From Paenibacillus ottowii (GTDB taxonomy: Bacteria; Bacillota; Bacilli; Paenibacillales; Paenibacillaceae): a stretch of 64,000 nt of DNA. Position numbers and translations under genes: made by a program. Location of the stretch: the NCBI RefSeq assembly GCF_006874425.1, contig NZ_VIJZ01000011.1:62001-126000 (forward strand). Reading direction: 5' to 3'. Under the pieces are notes generated by a model that saw nothing but the letters and a program-made list of their open reading frames with translations, ran no database searches and was not told where the DNA came from. Shown here in pieces: positions 17,715-27,100 of this stretch; position 1 is the first letter of the stretch; each line of letters begins with the position of its first letter.

Positions 17715-17755
17715 TTCATAAAGATATGTCATCCCAAATTACAAATATCTGAACA

Positions 17756-17807
17756 AAACCAAAAGGCTGCTAACCATTTTATTAATGGTTAAGCAGCCTT
17801 TTGGTTT
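17756..17807. terminator. Bidirectional terminator between exporter and katA
   Basis: A very long hairpin (AAACCAAAAGGCTGCT with AGCAGCCTTTTGGTTT, extended by AACCATT/AATGGTT) lies between convergent genes and has T-rich arms both ways. Confidence 0.85.
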
Positions 17808-17823
17808 AAGCTGGCAAATAAAT

Positions 17824-19281
17824 CTATTCGCCTTGCGGAACTGTCAAGCCCAGACCTTCAGCTACACGGCGTCCGTATTCAGGATCCGCTTTATAGAAAT
17901 GACCGATCTGACGCAGTTTGATTTCATCACTTTCTACGGGCTTCATCGCATTTACGATGTTACGAACCAGACGTGAGCGCTCTTCTTCACTGAGCAAGCG
18001 GTACAGATCACCTGGCTGTGTATAGTGATCGTTATGATCGTAAGCTACACTTTGTGCCTCGCCAGCCACCTCAAATGGAGCGATTTTGTGAGCTGGTGCT
18101 TCTTTCGGTCCACCGAGACTATTCGGCTCGTAATAGACAGATCCCCCACCATTACCGTCACTGCGCAATGCGCCGTCGCGTTGATAGTTGTGTACTTCTG
18201 CATGCGGACGGTTGATCGGCAACGAATTATGATTTGCACCTACACGGTAGCGATGCGCGTCGCCGTAGGCAAACAGGCGTCCTTGCAGCATCTTATCTGG
18301 GGATGCTTCAATACCAGGAACAAATGAACCTGGCGAGAATGTCGCCTGCTCTACCTCAGCAAAGTAGTTTTCAGGATTGCGATTCAGCACCATACGCCCT
18401 ACCTCAATCAGCGGGTAATCCTTTTGAGACCATACTTTGGTCACATCGAACGGATCAAAACGGTGCGTATTTGCGTCTTCTATGGGCATAATCTGCACAT
18501 AAAGTTTCCATGCCGGGAAATCACCCTTTTTAATCGCATTAAACAAATCTTCTATATGATAATCCGGGTTTTCACCGGCAATTTTCGCAGCTAAATCTAC
18601 ATCGAGATTTTGTATGCCTTGCTCTGTTTTAAAATGATATTTCACCCATACAGCCTGCCCCTCAGCATTTACCCACTTGAACGTGTGGCTGCCGAAACCA
18701 TGCATATGTCTCAGTGTAGCGGGAATACCGCGGTCAGACATCAGGATACTTACCTGATGAAGTGATTCAGGAGACAAGGACCAGAAATCCCAGACCGCAT
18801 TCGGGTTTTTCAGATGTGTTTGGGGATGACGTTTTTGCGTATGAATAAAGTCAGGAAATTTAATGGCATCCCGAATAAAGAATACAGGCGTATTATTGCC
18901 CACGAGATCATAGTTCCCTTCTTCTGTATAAAATTTCACCGCAAAACCACGTGGATCACGTACAGTATCAGATGAACCTAGCTCACCGGCTACAGTAGAA
19001 AAACGGATAAACATCGGAGTACGCTTGCCTACTTCAGACAAAAAACTTGCTTTTGTATATGAAGACAAATCATTAGTGACTTCAAAATATCCGTGTGCCC
19101 CCGCACCTTTGGCATGAACAACGCGTTCAGGCACACGCTCCCGGTTAAAATGCGCCAATTTTTCTAGCAGATGCACATCCTGAATTAGTACAGGCCCCCG
19201 TGAGCCAGCTGTAATCGAATTCTGATTATCTCCAACAGGAGCGCCCCAGCTTGTAGTCAGGTTCGTTGGTTGGTTACTCAT
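17824..19281 (-). CDS. katA: Monofunctional heme catalase
   Basis: A 485-residue small-subunit catalase (clade 3 length). The distal His lies in ERVVHAKGAGAHGYF, the distal Asn in YDLVGNNTPVFFIRD, and the proximal heme-ligand Tyr in RLFAYGDAHRYRVG. It dismutates hydrogen peroxide in the cytoplasm. I chose ATG 19281 because AGAGGTGA precedes it at a good distance; 21 further upstream codons (to 19344) contain the promoter. A -35/-10 pair 17 bases apart and a perfect PerR box lie upstream, so induction by peroxide through PerR is expected. Confidence 0.95.
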   Translation of the reverse strand: MSNQPTNLTTSWGAPVGDNQNSITAGSRGPVLIQDVHLLEKLAHFNRERVPERVVHAKGAGAHGYFEVTNDLSSYTKASFLSEVGKRTPMFIRFSTVAGELGSSDTVRDPRGFAVKFYTEEGNYDLVGNNTPVFFIRDAIKFPDFIHTQKRHPQTHLKNPNAVWDFWSLSPESLHQVSILMSDRGIPATLRHMHGFGSHTFKWVNAEGQAVWVKYHFKTEQGIQNLDVDLAAKIAGENPDYHIEDLFNAIKKGDFPAWKLYVQIMPIEDANTHRFDPFDVTKVWSQKDYPLIEVGRMVLNRNPENYFAEVEQATFSPGSFVPGIEASPDKMLQGRLFAYGDAHRYRVGANHNSLPINRPHAEVHNYQRDGALRSDGNGGGSVYYEPNSLGGPKEAPAHKIAPFEVAGEAQSVAYDHNDHYTQPGDLYRLLSEEERSRLVRNIVNAMKPVESDEIKLRQIGHFYKADPEYGRRVAEGLGLTVPQGE

Positions 19282-19326
19282 AATTGAAATCACCTCTTGA
19301 TTGAATTGGTAGACCATATGCCTTTC

Positions 19327-19377
19327 ACTATAAATTGCACACAAACAAAAATCAATACCTTTTTATAATTATTATAA
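19327..19377 (-). promoter_or_regulatory. katA promoter and PerR box
   Basis: On the minus strand TTGATT (19350-19355) and TATAGT (19327-19332) are 17 bases apart. Just upstream, TTATAATTATTATAA (19363-19377) matches the Bacillus PerR consensus TTATAATNATTATAA at every fixed position. Confidence 0.8.
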
Positions 19378-19408
19378 TTTAGGATTTAGAATTAGTTTAA
19401 ATCGAAAA

Positions 19409-19438
19409 ACAAAAAAAGCAAGCCCAATATGGCTTGCC
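19409..19438 (-). terminator. Terminator of the NrtR-NADAR-PARG-cysC operon
   Basis: GGCAAGCC-ATATT-GGGCTTGC on the minus strand followed by seven T residues. It lies ~135 bases past the cysC stop, and the interval contains a short coding-like remnant. Confidence 0.75.
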
Positions 19439-19572
19439 GTAGTAACAGTGCTGTAATTATTTACAAATAAAATCACTTCAATTTTTACGTTCTATAATGA
19501 TTTTATTGATCACTTCTTCAGGTTTGGCTATAAAGACTTTCAGATAATATTCATCTGGATTTCATCATAAAA

Positions 19573-20175
19573 TCATAATAGCAGCTGCTTTCTATCGAGA
19601 AAATCCAGAATATCCTGTACCGACTGATTCACCTCCCGGTCTTCAGTCGATACGATTAAATCAGGTTCCAGTGGCGCTTCATATGGAGCATCAATCCCCG
19701 TGAAATGTTGAATTTCCCCGGCTCGTGCTTTTTTGTACATTCCTTTTGGATCACGTCGCTCACATTCCTCCAGACTGCACTGTATATAAATCTCGTAGCA
19801 GCCTTCCTGTTGTAAAATATCCTTTACCATTTCACGATCCTCACGATATGGCGAAATGGTAGCGCAAATCGTTAGAACACCCGCATGTGACATCAGCTTG
19901 GACACTTCCGCAATGCGACGAATATTTTCTTTGCGGTCAGCAGGCAGGAAACCCAAATTGCGATTTAAACCATGCCGAATATTATCCCCATCTAAAATAA
20001 ATGTACGTATACCTCGTGCATATAACGCTTTTTCGAGAGTGGAGGATACCGTTGACTTTCCCGAGCCAGACAGCCCTGTAAACCAAAGCACCGGGCTTTT
20101 ATGTCCGTTCAGAAGCTGCCGAGCTTGCTTATCAACTTCTGATACATGCCAAGTAATATTGGAAGATGGCTTCAT
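19573..20175 (-). CDS. cysC: Adenylylsulfate (APS) kinase
   Basis: A 200-residue P-loop kinase that makes PAPS from APS and ATP. Walker A is GLSGSGKST (about 34-42), followed by DGDNIRHGLNRNLGF, RKENIRRIAEV, ISPYREDRE and GMYKKARAGEIQHFTGIDAPYEAP, all standard CysC motifs. No sulfate adenylyltransferase, PAPS reductase or sulfate permease is near. Instead it lies 38 bases after a PARG gene and appears to be the last gene of an NAD/ADP-ribose operon, an unusual setting. AGGAGAG precedes the ATG. It could be a plain sulfate-assimilation enzyme that was displaced, or could act on a nucleotide made by its neighbours. Confidence 0.9.
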   Translation of the reverse strand: MKPSSNITWHVSEVDKQARQLLNGHKSPVLWFTGLSGSGKSTVSSTLEKALYARGIRTFILDGDNIRHGLNRNLGFLPADRKENIRRIAEVSKLMSHAGVLTICATISPYREDREMVKDILQQEGCYEIYIQCSLEECERRDPKGMYKKARAGEIQHFTGIDAPYEAPLEPDLIVSTEDREVNQSVQDILDFLDRKQLLL

Positions 20176-20213
20176 TCAGCACTCTCCTATTTTATTTTAA
20201 TTGGTCTCTAGTA

Positions 20214-21113
20214 TCAGGATAAAACATTTTTAAAACTGTTTAAAGTACGCTGCTCTGCTTTATGGTCTAATACGGCAAAGACAATCCGCTCAAACAGCAG
20301 TCCATATCCTTCAGCTACAAGCACTTGCTTAAACCAATCTGCAACCTCTTCCGGCTTATTACGAAATACCCCGCAGCCATAAGCACCAAGCACAAGATGT
20401 TGTACACCGTTTTGCATGGCCATTCCCAATATGTAACGAATGCGTTCCAACATGACTTCTCCAATCCGGTGCACTTGCTCTGGCTCACGCTCACGCACAA
20501 TTCCAGCGTTCACAGCTGGCGCGGTCAGGAAATCGACTAGGTACGGATTTTCCAGCAATGCTCCCTGATCATCACGAAAAACAGGAACCTGCGGAGAATA
20601 AACCATATAATCTGAATAAAAACAGCTGCGCAGCTTCCGATTATGTTGGTACATTTCCTCCATTTGTGAAATACACGGATATAGCGCTGATGAACGAGCC
20701 AAGCTTTCCTCTTGAGCCTGACTGCCTCCAAGGAATCCGCCCCCTGGGTTTTTAGCTGATGCAAAATTTAAACATGCTACATATCCCCGCTTCTCCTCAA
20801 CCTGGAGTCTATGTGCGGCCTGCAACGTGCTTTCTCCCGTAACTTCCATCTTTCCAATGATCGCCCGTTCGCCTACATGGGAGGAAGCACCCCATATACT
20901 TTTTATTTTTTGCTCTGCCTCTTGCTTTATAGCCACCAGTTGAGCAGGCTTATATAATTTCGAGCCTGTGACCGCATTCTCTACCTCTTTTGCTATATTT
21001 ACTTGTACCTGTTTGGTATTCGTATAATGCCCATATTCCAAAATGGACAGTGTTTCATGCGCCATATGCGACCTGGTATCCCGATTACTTCGGGAAGTCA
21101 TTGTATTTTTCAT
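20214..21113 (-). CDS. Bacterial-type poly(ADP-ribose) glycohydrolase (TIGR02452 family)
   Basis: A 299-residue macrodomain-related protein. NPGGGFLGGSQAQEES carries the PARG signature GGG-X6-8-QEE with its catalytic Glu pair; CLNFASAKNPGG and HLVLGAYGCGVFRNKPEEVADWF are the other TIGR02452 landmarks. The family removes ADP-ribose from proteins by cutting the ribose-ribose or ribose-protein bond. Its start overlaps the NADAR stop by four bases (ATGA), so the two are translated together. The substrate could be ADP-ribosylated protein, nucleic acid or free ADP-ribose derivatives; the neighbours argue for NAD/ADP-ribose turnover. Confidence 0.85.
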   Translation of the reverse strand: MKNTMTSRSNRDTRSHMAHETLSILEYGHYTNTKQVQVNIAKEVENAVTGSKLYKPAQLVAIKQEAEQKIKSIWGASSHVGERAIIGKMEVTGESTLQAAHRLQVEEKRGYVACLNFASAKNPGGGFLGGSQAQEESLARSSALYPCISQMEEMYQHNRKLRSCFYSDYMVYSPQVPVFRDDQGALLENPYLVDFLTAPAVNAGIVREREPEQVHRIGEVMLERIRYILGMAMQNGVQHLVLGAYGCGVFRNKPEEVADWFKQVLVAEGYGLLFERIVFAVLDHKAEQRTLNSFKNVLS

Positions 21114-21601
21114 GACGAAGAGTCCTCCTTTTGCAATAAATCCTCACGTAAATTCGTTAATATTTCCCCCAGCCAGTTCGTACCACGCCATAGCTTACGA
21201 TGCTGTATACGTGCATCATTTTCTGCTAAGCCTACCCCCCAAATGGTGTCCGTCGGACTAGCCTCAACCAGGGTAGTTCCTTTCGTTTTAAGCAGGTGCT
21301 TGAGCAAATTCACATTTTGGGTGAACTTGGCATAATTTCCGTCATACACGAATTGCCGGCAATTTGCTTCCCACAAGGATTGGTTAAAGCCGCGCACACT
21401 GCGGCCACGGGCCTTTTGCTCCCTTGGGGTAGAGGCTTGCATAATTTTCAGGGCAGCCTCTTCATCCCCAAAAAGCTGTGCTTTTTTTAGCATCATATAT
21501 TGCTCGGCACAGTTAAACTCCAATCCATCCACAACAAATTCACAAGGGTACCATTGCGAAAAGGGCGAATGACTGCGATAAAAAAATGTATACTTTTCCA
21601 T
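21110..21601 (-). CDS. NADAR-family (YbiA/RibX-like) glycosidase
   Basis: A 163-residue protein of the NADAR superfamily. Hallmarks are PFSQWYPCEFVVDGLEFNCAEQYMM, with the conserved Glu in AEQYMM, then WEANCRQFVYDGNYAKF, and the C-terminal TIWGVGLAENDARI. The Escherichia coli relative YbiA cleaves an N-glycosidic bond in a riboflavin intermediate, and other NADARs were reported to remove ADP-ribose from guanine bases. Here it is coupled to a PARG gene (4-base overlap) and follows a Nudix regulator by about 30 bases. I favour an ADP-ribose role over riboflavin. Confidence 0.85.
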   Translation of the reverse strand: MEKYTFFYRSHSPFSQWYPCEFVVDGLEFNCAEQYMMLKKAQLFGDEEAALKIMQASTPREQKARGRSVRGFNQSLWEANCRQFVYDGNYAKFTQNVNLLKHLLKTKGTTLVEASPTDTIWGVGLAENDARIQHRKLWRGTNWLGEILTNLREDLLQKEDSSS

Positions 21602-21631
21602 AAAAAATCCCCATTTCTTCTTCCTTTAATA

Positions 21632-22537
21632 CTATATAAAACGTGACCGTGGTTTAAATCGGTATAACTTGGACGGACGATGTCCGGCTGCCTTCCTATA
21701 CTCATTGGTTTCTTCCACGAGATCTGCTATTTTACGACGAAAAGCTGCGGCTAACAGCTCCTTACCTAAAATAATTTCATACACCTGCTGAAGCTCACTC
21801 AGTGTAAATAGAGCCGGCATCAGGTGAAACGCGATATCTGTATATTCAATTTTGCTGCGTAGACGCTCAATACCGTACGCGATAATTTTGGCATGATCAA
21901 AAGCAATTCCCTGTGACTCCAGCACTTCTCGCTTCATTTCTATGGTTTTTCCCTTAAGAATTTCAGTTATTTTCACTTTGGCTGACAGAAGAATGTCCGC
22001 ATGCTTCAATGTAATGTTAATGTTCTGCTCCCATGTGTAACCTCCCGGTTGATTCGTCCGCGTCTCCTGAGCCACAGTGTAATCCAGTTCAAACCATTGA
22101 GCATCTGCTGCATCATCCCCTGCCTGTACCTCCAAGGATTCATGATCGACTAGCGCCATGTAAGCACAGCTGATTACCCGCATACGCGGATCACGTGCCA
22201 CATCTCCCCAAGTATACAGCTGCTCCATATAAATCTGATCCACATTGGTTTCGGTTTTAAGCTCGCGTCGCGCAGCTTCTTCCAGGCTTTCATTCATACC
22301 CACAAAACCGCCAGGCAACGCCCATTGCCCTATAAAAGGGTGCTCTCCTCTTTGGATCAATAGGAGTTGAAGTGTTTTCTCCGGCAGCTTGCGGTAATTC
22401 TGCTGGATCTGATCCATTACAGTAAATAGCAGCATATCTACCGTTACGGACGGACGCTCATATTGATTCGCATCATAAAGGGCCAAAAATTGTTCTTCCG
22501 TCAAGCCACTGTGATTGTGTTTCATCCCATCTGTCAC
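21632..22537 (-). CDS. NrtR-like Nudix/winged-helix regulator of NAD metabolism
   Basis: About 301 residues. An N-terminal Nudix domain (YERPSVTVDMLLFTV, then the Nudix box GFVGMNESLEEAARREL-KTET) is joined to a C-terminal winged helix (ALFTLSELQQVYEIILGKELLAAAFRRKI). In NrtR proteins the Nudix domain senses ADP-ribose. The box here ends RELKTET where an active hydrolase usually has REL-x-EE, so catalysis may be weak or lost, as in many NrtRs. The start is uncertain: GTG 22537 lies five bases after AGGTAGGTGA, a GTG nine bases upstream overlaps that site, and an ATG at 22525 is too far from it. Confidence 0.8.
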   Translation of the reverse strand: MTDGMKHNHSGLTEEQFLALYDANQYERPSVTVDMLLFTVMDQIQQNYRKLPEKTLQLLLIQRGEHPFIGQWALPGGFVGMNESLEEAARRELKTETNVDQIYMEQLYTWGDVARDPRMRVISCAYMALVDHESLEVQAGDDAADAQWFELDYTVAQETRTNQPGGYTWEQNINITLKHADILLSAKVKITEILKGKTIEMKREVLESQGIAFDHAKIIAYGIERLRSKIEYTDIAFHLMPALFTLSELQQVYEIILGKELLAAAFRRKIADLVEETNEYRKAAGHRPSKLYRFKPRSRFI

Positions 22538-22828
22538 TTGTGTCACCTACCTGCTTCTATTTGGGGCATTATCGCTTTTGGTTCAAAAGCAACGAATGCT
22601 TTATATAATTTTTATTTTTATTCAATTGATAAAAACAAAATGATAATATCAATACATTAATACATAATCAATGCTTCGTCAATAGGGTGAATAGACCTAT
22701 TTCAGGTCAATTGATAGTACTATTAGACTGTTTAGTGAATTTTACTTGTTGCTTATTGTCATATCATGTATGATGTTCTGGACAATATAGGAAACACAAC
22801 ATACTAAACACGTAAGGAGAAGATCCAA
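22538..22828. other. Divergent intergenic region upstream of the NAD module
   Basis: AT-rich DNA with no open frame. It must hold promoters for the NrtR operon and for the small membrane protein, but I see no clear pair and no obvious palindrome for NrtR. Confidence 0.4.
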
Positions 22829-23131
22829 TTGTCTAACTCGTTAAATCCGCAATACAACCAACAAGGAGCACCATCCAGACCAGCGCCTGTTTACCCACCA
22901 CCTGTTTCATTCAAGGAGTGGATGATCAGTTTACTTCTAATGGCTATACCAGTAGTGGGACTTGTCATGCTGTTTGTGTGGGCTTTTAGCGGCTCGACGA
23001 ATCCGAGCAAAGCGAACTACGCTAAAGCAGGCCTGCTTTGGGCCGCTATTGTAATTGTAGTCTATATCATTATTGGTGTTGCTCTATTGCCTGCTATCAT
23101 AAGCTCATTGAATTCAAGCAGCTACTATTGA
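22829..23131 (+). CDS. Small proline-rich two-helix membrane protein
   Basis: A 100-residue protein: a hydrophilic N-terminus rich in Pro, Gln and Asn (residues 1-27), then helix 1 (WMISLLLMAIPVVGLVMLFVW), a short basic loop, and helix 2 (LLWAAIVIVVYIIIGVALLP). The start is TTG at 22829 with AAGGAGA about ten bases upstream. I do not recognise a family. It lies alone, divergent from the NrtR operon, with two terminators behind it. Confidence 0.7.
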   Translation: MSNSLNPQYNQQGAPSRPAPVYPPPVSFKEWMISLLLMAIPVVGLVMLFVWAFSGSTNPSKANYAKAGLLWAAIVIVVYIIIGVALLPAIISSLNSSSYY

Positions 23132-23151
23132 TTTCAACTACATAGCAAAAT

Positions 23152-23191
23152 AACCTTCCGATGGATCATTCTGAACCATCAGAAGGTTTTT
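23152..23191 (+). terminator. Terminator after the small membrane protein
   Basis: AACCTTC..GATGG paired with CCATC..GAAGGTT, followed by a short T run. Confidence 0.6.
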
Positions 23192-23196
23192 AAACT

Positions 23197-23225
23197 AAAC
23201 TGCCGACCCTGTCGGCAGTTTTTTT
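23197..23225. terminator. Second, bidirectional terminator
   Basis: AAACTGCCGAC-CCT-GTCGGCAGTTT with a run of T on the plus strand. It also serves the minus-strand glycosyltransferase that ends at 23247. Confidence 0.75.
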
Positions 23226-23246
23226 CATTTCACTTTACTTTAAGCT

Positions 23247-24128
23247 TTACTTGTACCAAAGATCATCGGTTTCAAGCTCCTGTAGACTGCTCAAAAACGA
23301 TTTTGAGTTATCAACATAAAGTTCAGTGTCGATATAGTACAGCTTTTTATCATGTAAGCATTGATCAATATACTCTGCATTCAAAATACTTTTATCTTCC
23401 ACATTGGCGGCAAATGCTTGCAGTTTGGGAAGTGCGGTTTTCTGATATTCAAGCCACGAATGATGGAATCCGGCTGGCTCCTCCAGACAATAAATATCAT
23501 CATATAAAGCTTCTGCAATCCCCTTTTTCCTGAGATAATCAGGTGAGAAAGGCATGCTTTTGAAGTAACGTCCGGTCATAGCGAACACGCGATAGCTCCA
23601 ATGAGGAGCGCCATGATTAGATTGGCAGAAAAGATTCAGAAAAAATACAGAATAGTGCATTTTTATTGTAATAATATGATGCTTCTTCACTTCCGCAACA
23701 ATACGATCCGCCATCCGGCTGTCAATGATCTCATCGAAATCAGCTAAGATGATCACATCATCATCCTCAACCTTATCCTGCAAAATAGAGGTGCTTCTGT
23801 TTCTTTGGCAAGCCTCATTATAAAACGCACTGTTATGACTGAGCAGACGCCAGTACCAGTGGTCAAAGTGATCCGCGCCGCAGCGATCCACATCAAAGTA
23901 CAACGAATGCTGCTCAGGTTCACGAAACATTTGATCCGCATGAAATGGATGATGAATGACCTTGTAGCTTACATAATCTGGATTGAAGTTGCGTGGCTTA
24001 TCCAAATAGCTGAATGTCTTGTTAGCTTCGATCACATGCAGTTCGTCGATCCAACTGGCATTTTCTTTTATTTTTATCTCTGCAATGCGATTTTCATTGA
24101 AAAAGGGGCAAAATTCATATATTTTCAT
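23247..24128 (-). CDS. GT17-like family glycosyltransferase coupled to the NRPS
   Basis: A 293-residue protein beginning MKIYEFCPFFNENRIAEIKI, with ELHVIEANKTFSY and the acidic motif VIILADFDEIIDSRMA near 130. These match the GT17-type pattern (the animal family adds GlcNAc to beta-mannose) that I know from bacterial relatives, where the substrate is mostly unknown. DFDEI is the likely metal/nucleotide-sugar DxD site. There is no signal peptide or membrane helix. Its ATG lies 13 bases inside the end of the NRPS gene, with GGAGGG in the NRPS coding sequence, so translation is coupled. I infer that it glycosylates the NRPS product or a carrier-bound intermediate. Confidence 0.75.
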   Translation of the reverse strand: MKIYEFCPFFNENRIAEIKIKENASWIDELHVIEANKTFSYLDKPRNFNPDYVSYKVIHHPFHADQMFREPEQHSLYFDVDRCGADHFDHWYWRLLSHNSAFYNEACQRNRSTSILQDKVEDDDVIILADFDEIIDSRMADRIVAEVKKHHIITIKMHYSVFFLNLFCQSNHGAPHWSYRVFAMTGRYFKSMPFSPDYLRKKGIAEALYDDIYCLEEPAGFHHSWLEYQKTALPKLQAFAANVEDKSILNAEYIDQCLHDKKLYYIDTELYVDNSKSFLSSLQELETDDLWYK

Positions 24129-27100
24129 AATCTGAGATTCCCTCCATTATCATGGTATAGGGTCGAACACCGATGCTTCGATACAGATATTCGGATATAC
24201 AGCGTATTAGCTTAGCGATCGTCTGATCCTTATAATGCAGTGAACTATAATAGCAAGTTAAACTTAATCTATCGCGTCTAAGATCTGCCGTCATATTTAG
24301 CTTGTAAGCAGAGGGGTTGTCCGCTGCATTCGTATTTCCGTAAGAAATCGATAAAGGCTCGTACAAATCATTAGCAATTCCGTTCATTTCCTCTGATTGG
24401 TAATGGAAAAGCATGTGTGTCCCGTCTCTCAGTGGTTTCGTATTTGGATAAATATCCTGTATCATATATCGTAAAAGAAAGTAATCCATGCCTTCAGATG
24501 GAAGATGCTGCAACATGTGTATGACAGATCCAAGTGCCTTTTCCCAATTGTCCGACTGGTCTTCTTCCTGGATCTCAATATGAAGAGGATATGCTCCAGC
24601 AAAAAAACCAATAGTACGATCAATCACAATACCCGGCAAAAAAGACTCACGTTGATAGGACATGACATGCAGCAGCAAATCCGATTGGTTTTTCAATTGA
24701 AAACAAGCCTGTGATAATGCCGTTAGTAGGATGCTCAGTGGTGTCGTTTGATGCTTTATAGCCAATGCCTTTAATCGCTGGAGATGCTCTTCTCCTTCAA
24801 GTAAATCATGCGTTATAGTTCTCATGTGGCGATGAAGAGGTTCTACCTCAGATTCCGTGTCAACCTGCAAAGATTGCCCGCCTTCTACAACCCTGTTCCA
24901 GAAAGTGAATGCTTTAGAAAAAGTGTTTTTCGCCGCATATTGGGTCAACGCGATGCACCAATCCCGATAACTGCTTTCCTCCTCCGCATGTAGCGGCAGT
25001 TCACTGCCTTGTCCCAGCAAGAGAAGATGTCTCAAATCCTCTAAAAAAATGTTTATGGAGATTCCGTCAAAAATCAAATGATGGAACAGAAGTAATATCA
25101 CCTGTTCCCTCTTTCCGCAATAGCTGTCAAACCACACTACTTTCCATAAAGGGCCTTCCTTGATATCGAATTCATACTGTATTTTCGAGCAGTAATCCGA
25201 AATATAGGTGTCATGTGAACCCGGGACCATGTGAAGATCTACGTAAGAGACTACCTGTTCTGCACTTATTTGCTGCTCAAACTGATACCATTCTCCATCC
25301 TCCAGTTGAGCAAAAGATAGTCGCAACGCCGCATGTTTACTCAATAGTTGTTCAATCGACGTGCTCAGTAATTCAGTAGGAATGTAATTTTTGAGCCGGG
25401 CCAGGTAAGGAACATTAAACATGTTGCGATTCACAAGATTTCTTTGGAAAAAACGTTTTTGTACAGCAGACAGTGGAAATCCGTCATCCGGATATGCTTT
25501 TCTTATGGACTGAATATACGAGTTATCCATATTCGGACAGAGGGCAGGCGCTGTATTCGTCGATGCATTGCTCAACGAAATAGCCAAACGTTCGATAGTA
25601 CGTTCACGAAATATCTGGTTGACCGTAACTGGATATCCGCCTTTTTGCAACAAGCTGGCTATGCGCAGCGCATGGAGTGAATGTCCTCCCAATGTGTGAA
25701 AGTCTTCATTCTTGCCGATGTAATCCAGCTTTAGAACCGTGCTCCAAACTTCTTCTATGGTTTGTTCCAATTCAGTCTTCGGTCCGGTAATTGCTTCTTT
25801 CTCGCTATGGATTTCAGGTAAAGGGAGCCTTTTCCGATCGATTTTCCCGTTAACCGTTAACGGGAACGATTTTAGCCAAATATAACGAAACGGCAGCATA
25901 TATGATGGAAGGCCATTAGCCATAAAGGTATGAAGCTGCTCCTCTCGTTCTTCCTCTTCCGCTGTATAGTAAGCGAACATCCGGAGATCACCATGAACCT
26001 CCCGGACAAGGACCAGGCATTCTTTTACCGCAGGATAGCTGCCAAGACGGAACTCGACTTCTCCGAGTTCGATTCGATAACCACGGAGTTTTATCTGATC
26101 GTCACCCCGTCCGATGTACTCGATATTTCCGTCTGGCAGCCACCTTACTCGATCACCCGTACGGTATAATACTAGATTTGTACCTCTTTCACGATCTTTG
26201 GCAGAGCAGTGTGGATTTGGAATAAACGCCTGCTCTGTCAATTGGTTTTGCTGCCAATATCCCCTCGCCACCCCGTCTCCTCCCACGTATAATTCTCCGA
26301 CTGCTCCGACAGGCTGAACACGGCCCCGTTTGTCCAAAATGTAACAAGTTGAATTACTTATGGGCTTACCGATAGGAATATTCTGCTCAAATGGCTCTTC
26401 GATCCGGTAACTCGTCGAAAAAGTAGTGTTCTCCGTAGGACCATATACATTGAGAATCGAAAGTTCAGGATGGGCGAGCCGGATACGATTGATATGCTTA
26501 ACCGACAAAATTTCCCCACCTACGATCAACCATTGAAGTCCAGCAAATAGCTTTTCATTTTCTTCAATCCACTGATTACACAGTGCGGAACTTAACCATA
26601 GGGTATTAATTCCCCACTCCTTCATCCGCTGCTCAATCAGGCGGATATTCAGAAGATCATCTTTGGAAACTACAAACAGCTGACCGCCATTCAGCAACGT
26701 TCCCCAAATTTCAAACGTCGAAGCGTCAAAAACAGGCGAACCCGTATAAAGTAATCTGATGTCAGAGGAAAATGGGAAATAACAAGTGTTTTTGACCAAG
26801 CGAATGACATTGCGATGTTCCACCATAACGCCTTTCGGTTTTCCCGTCGATCCGGACGTATACATCAGATAAGCAAGGTCATTGGGAGCAACCCTATTTC
26901 CCTTCTTTTCCTGTTGTACAATTCCATCTGGGTCAAAATGCTTTGTATCAATCAAGATTAAACGAATTCCTATACTGACTTCTGAGATACGTTCTGCTCC
27001 TTCCTGTGAAGTGAGGATGGTATCCAGTCCAGCGTCCTTGATTAATTCACGGGTTCTTTCTGCCGGAAAATCAGGGTCAATAGGAACATAGGCATATCCC

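Noticed and set aside
22538..22828. NrtR operator palindrome
   Set aside because: Only short AT-rich partial repeats are seen; nothing stands out enough to call.
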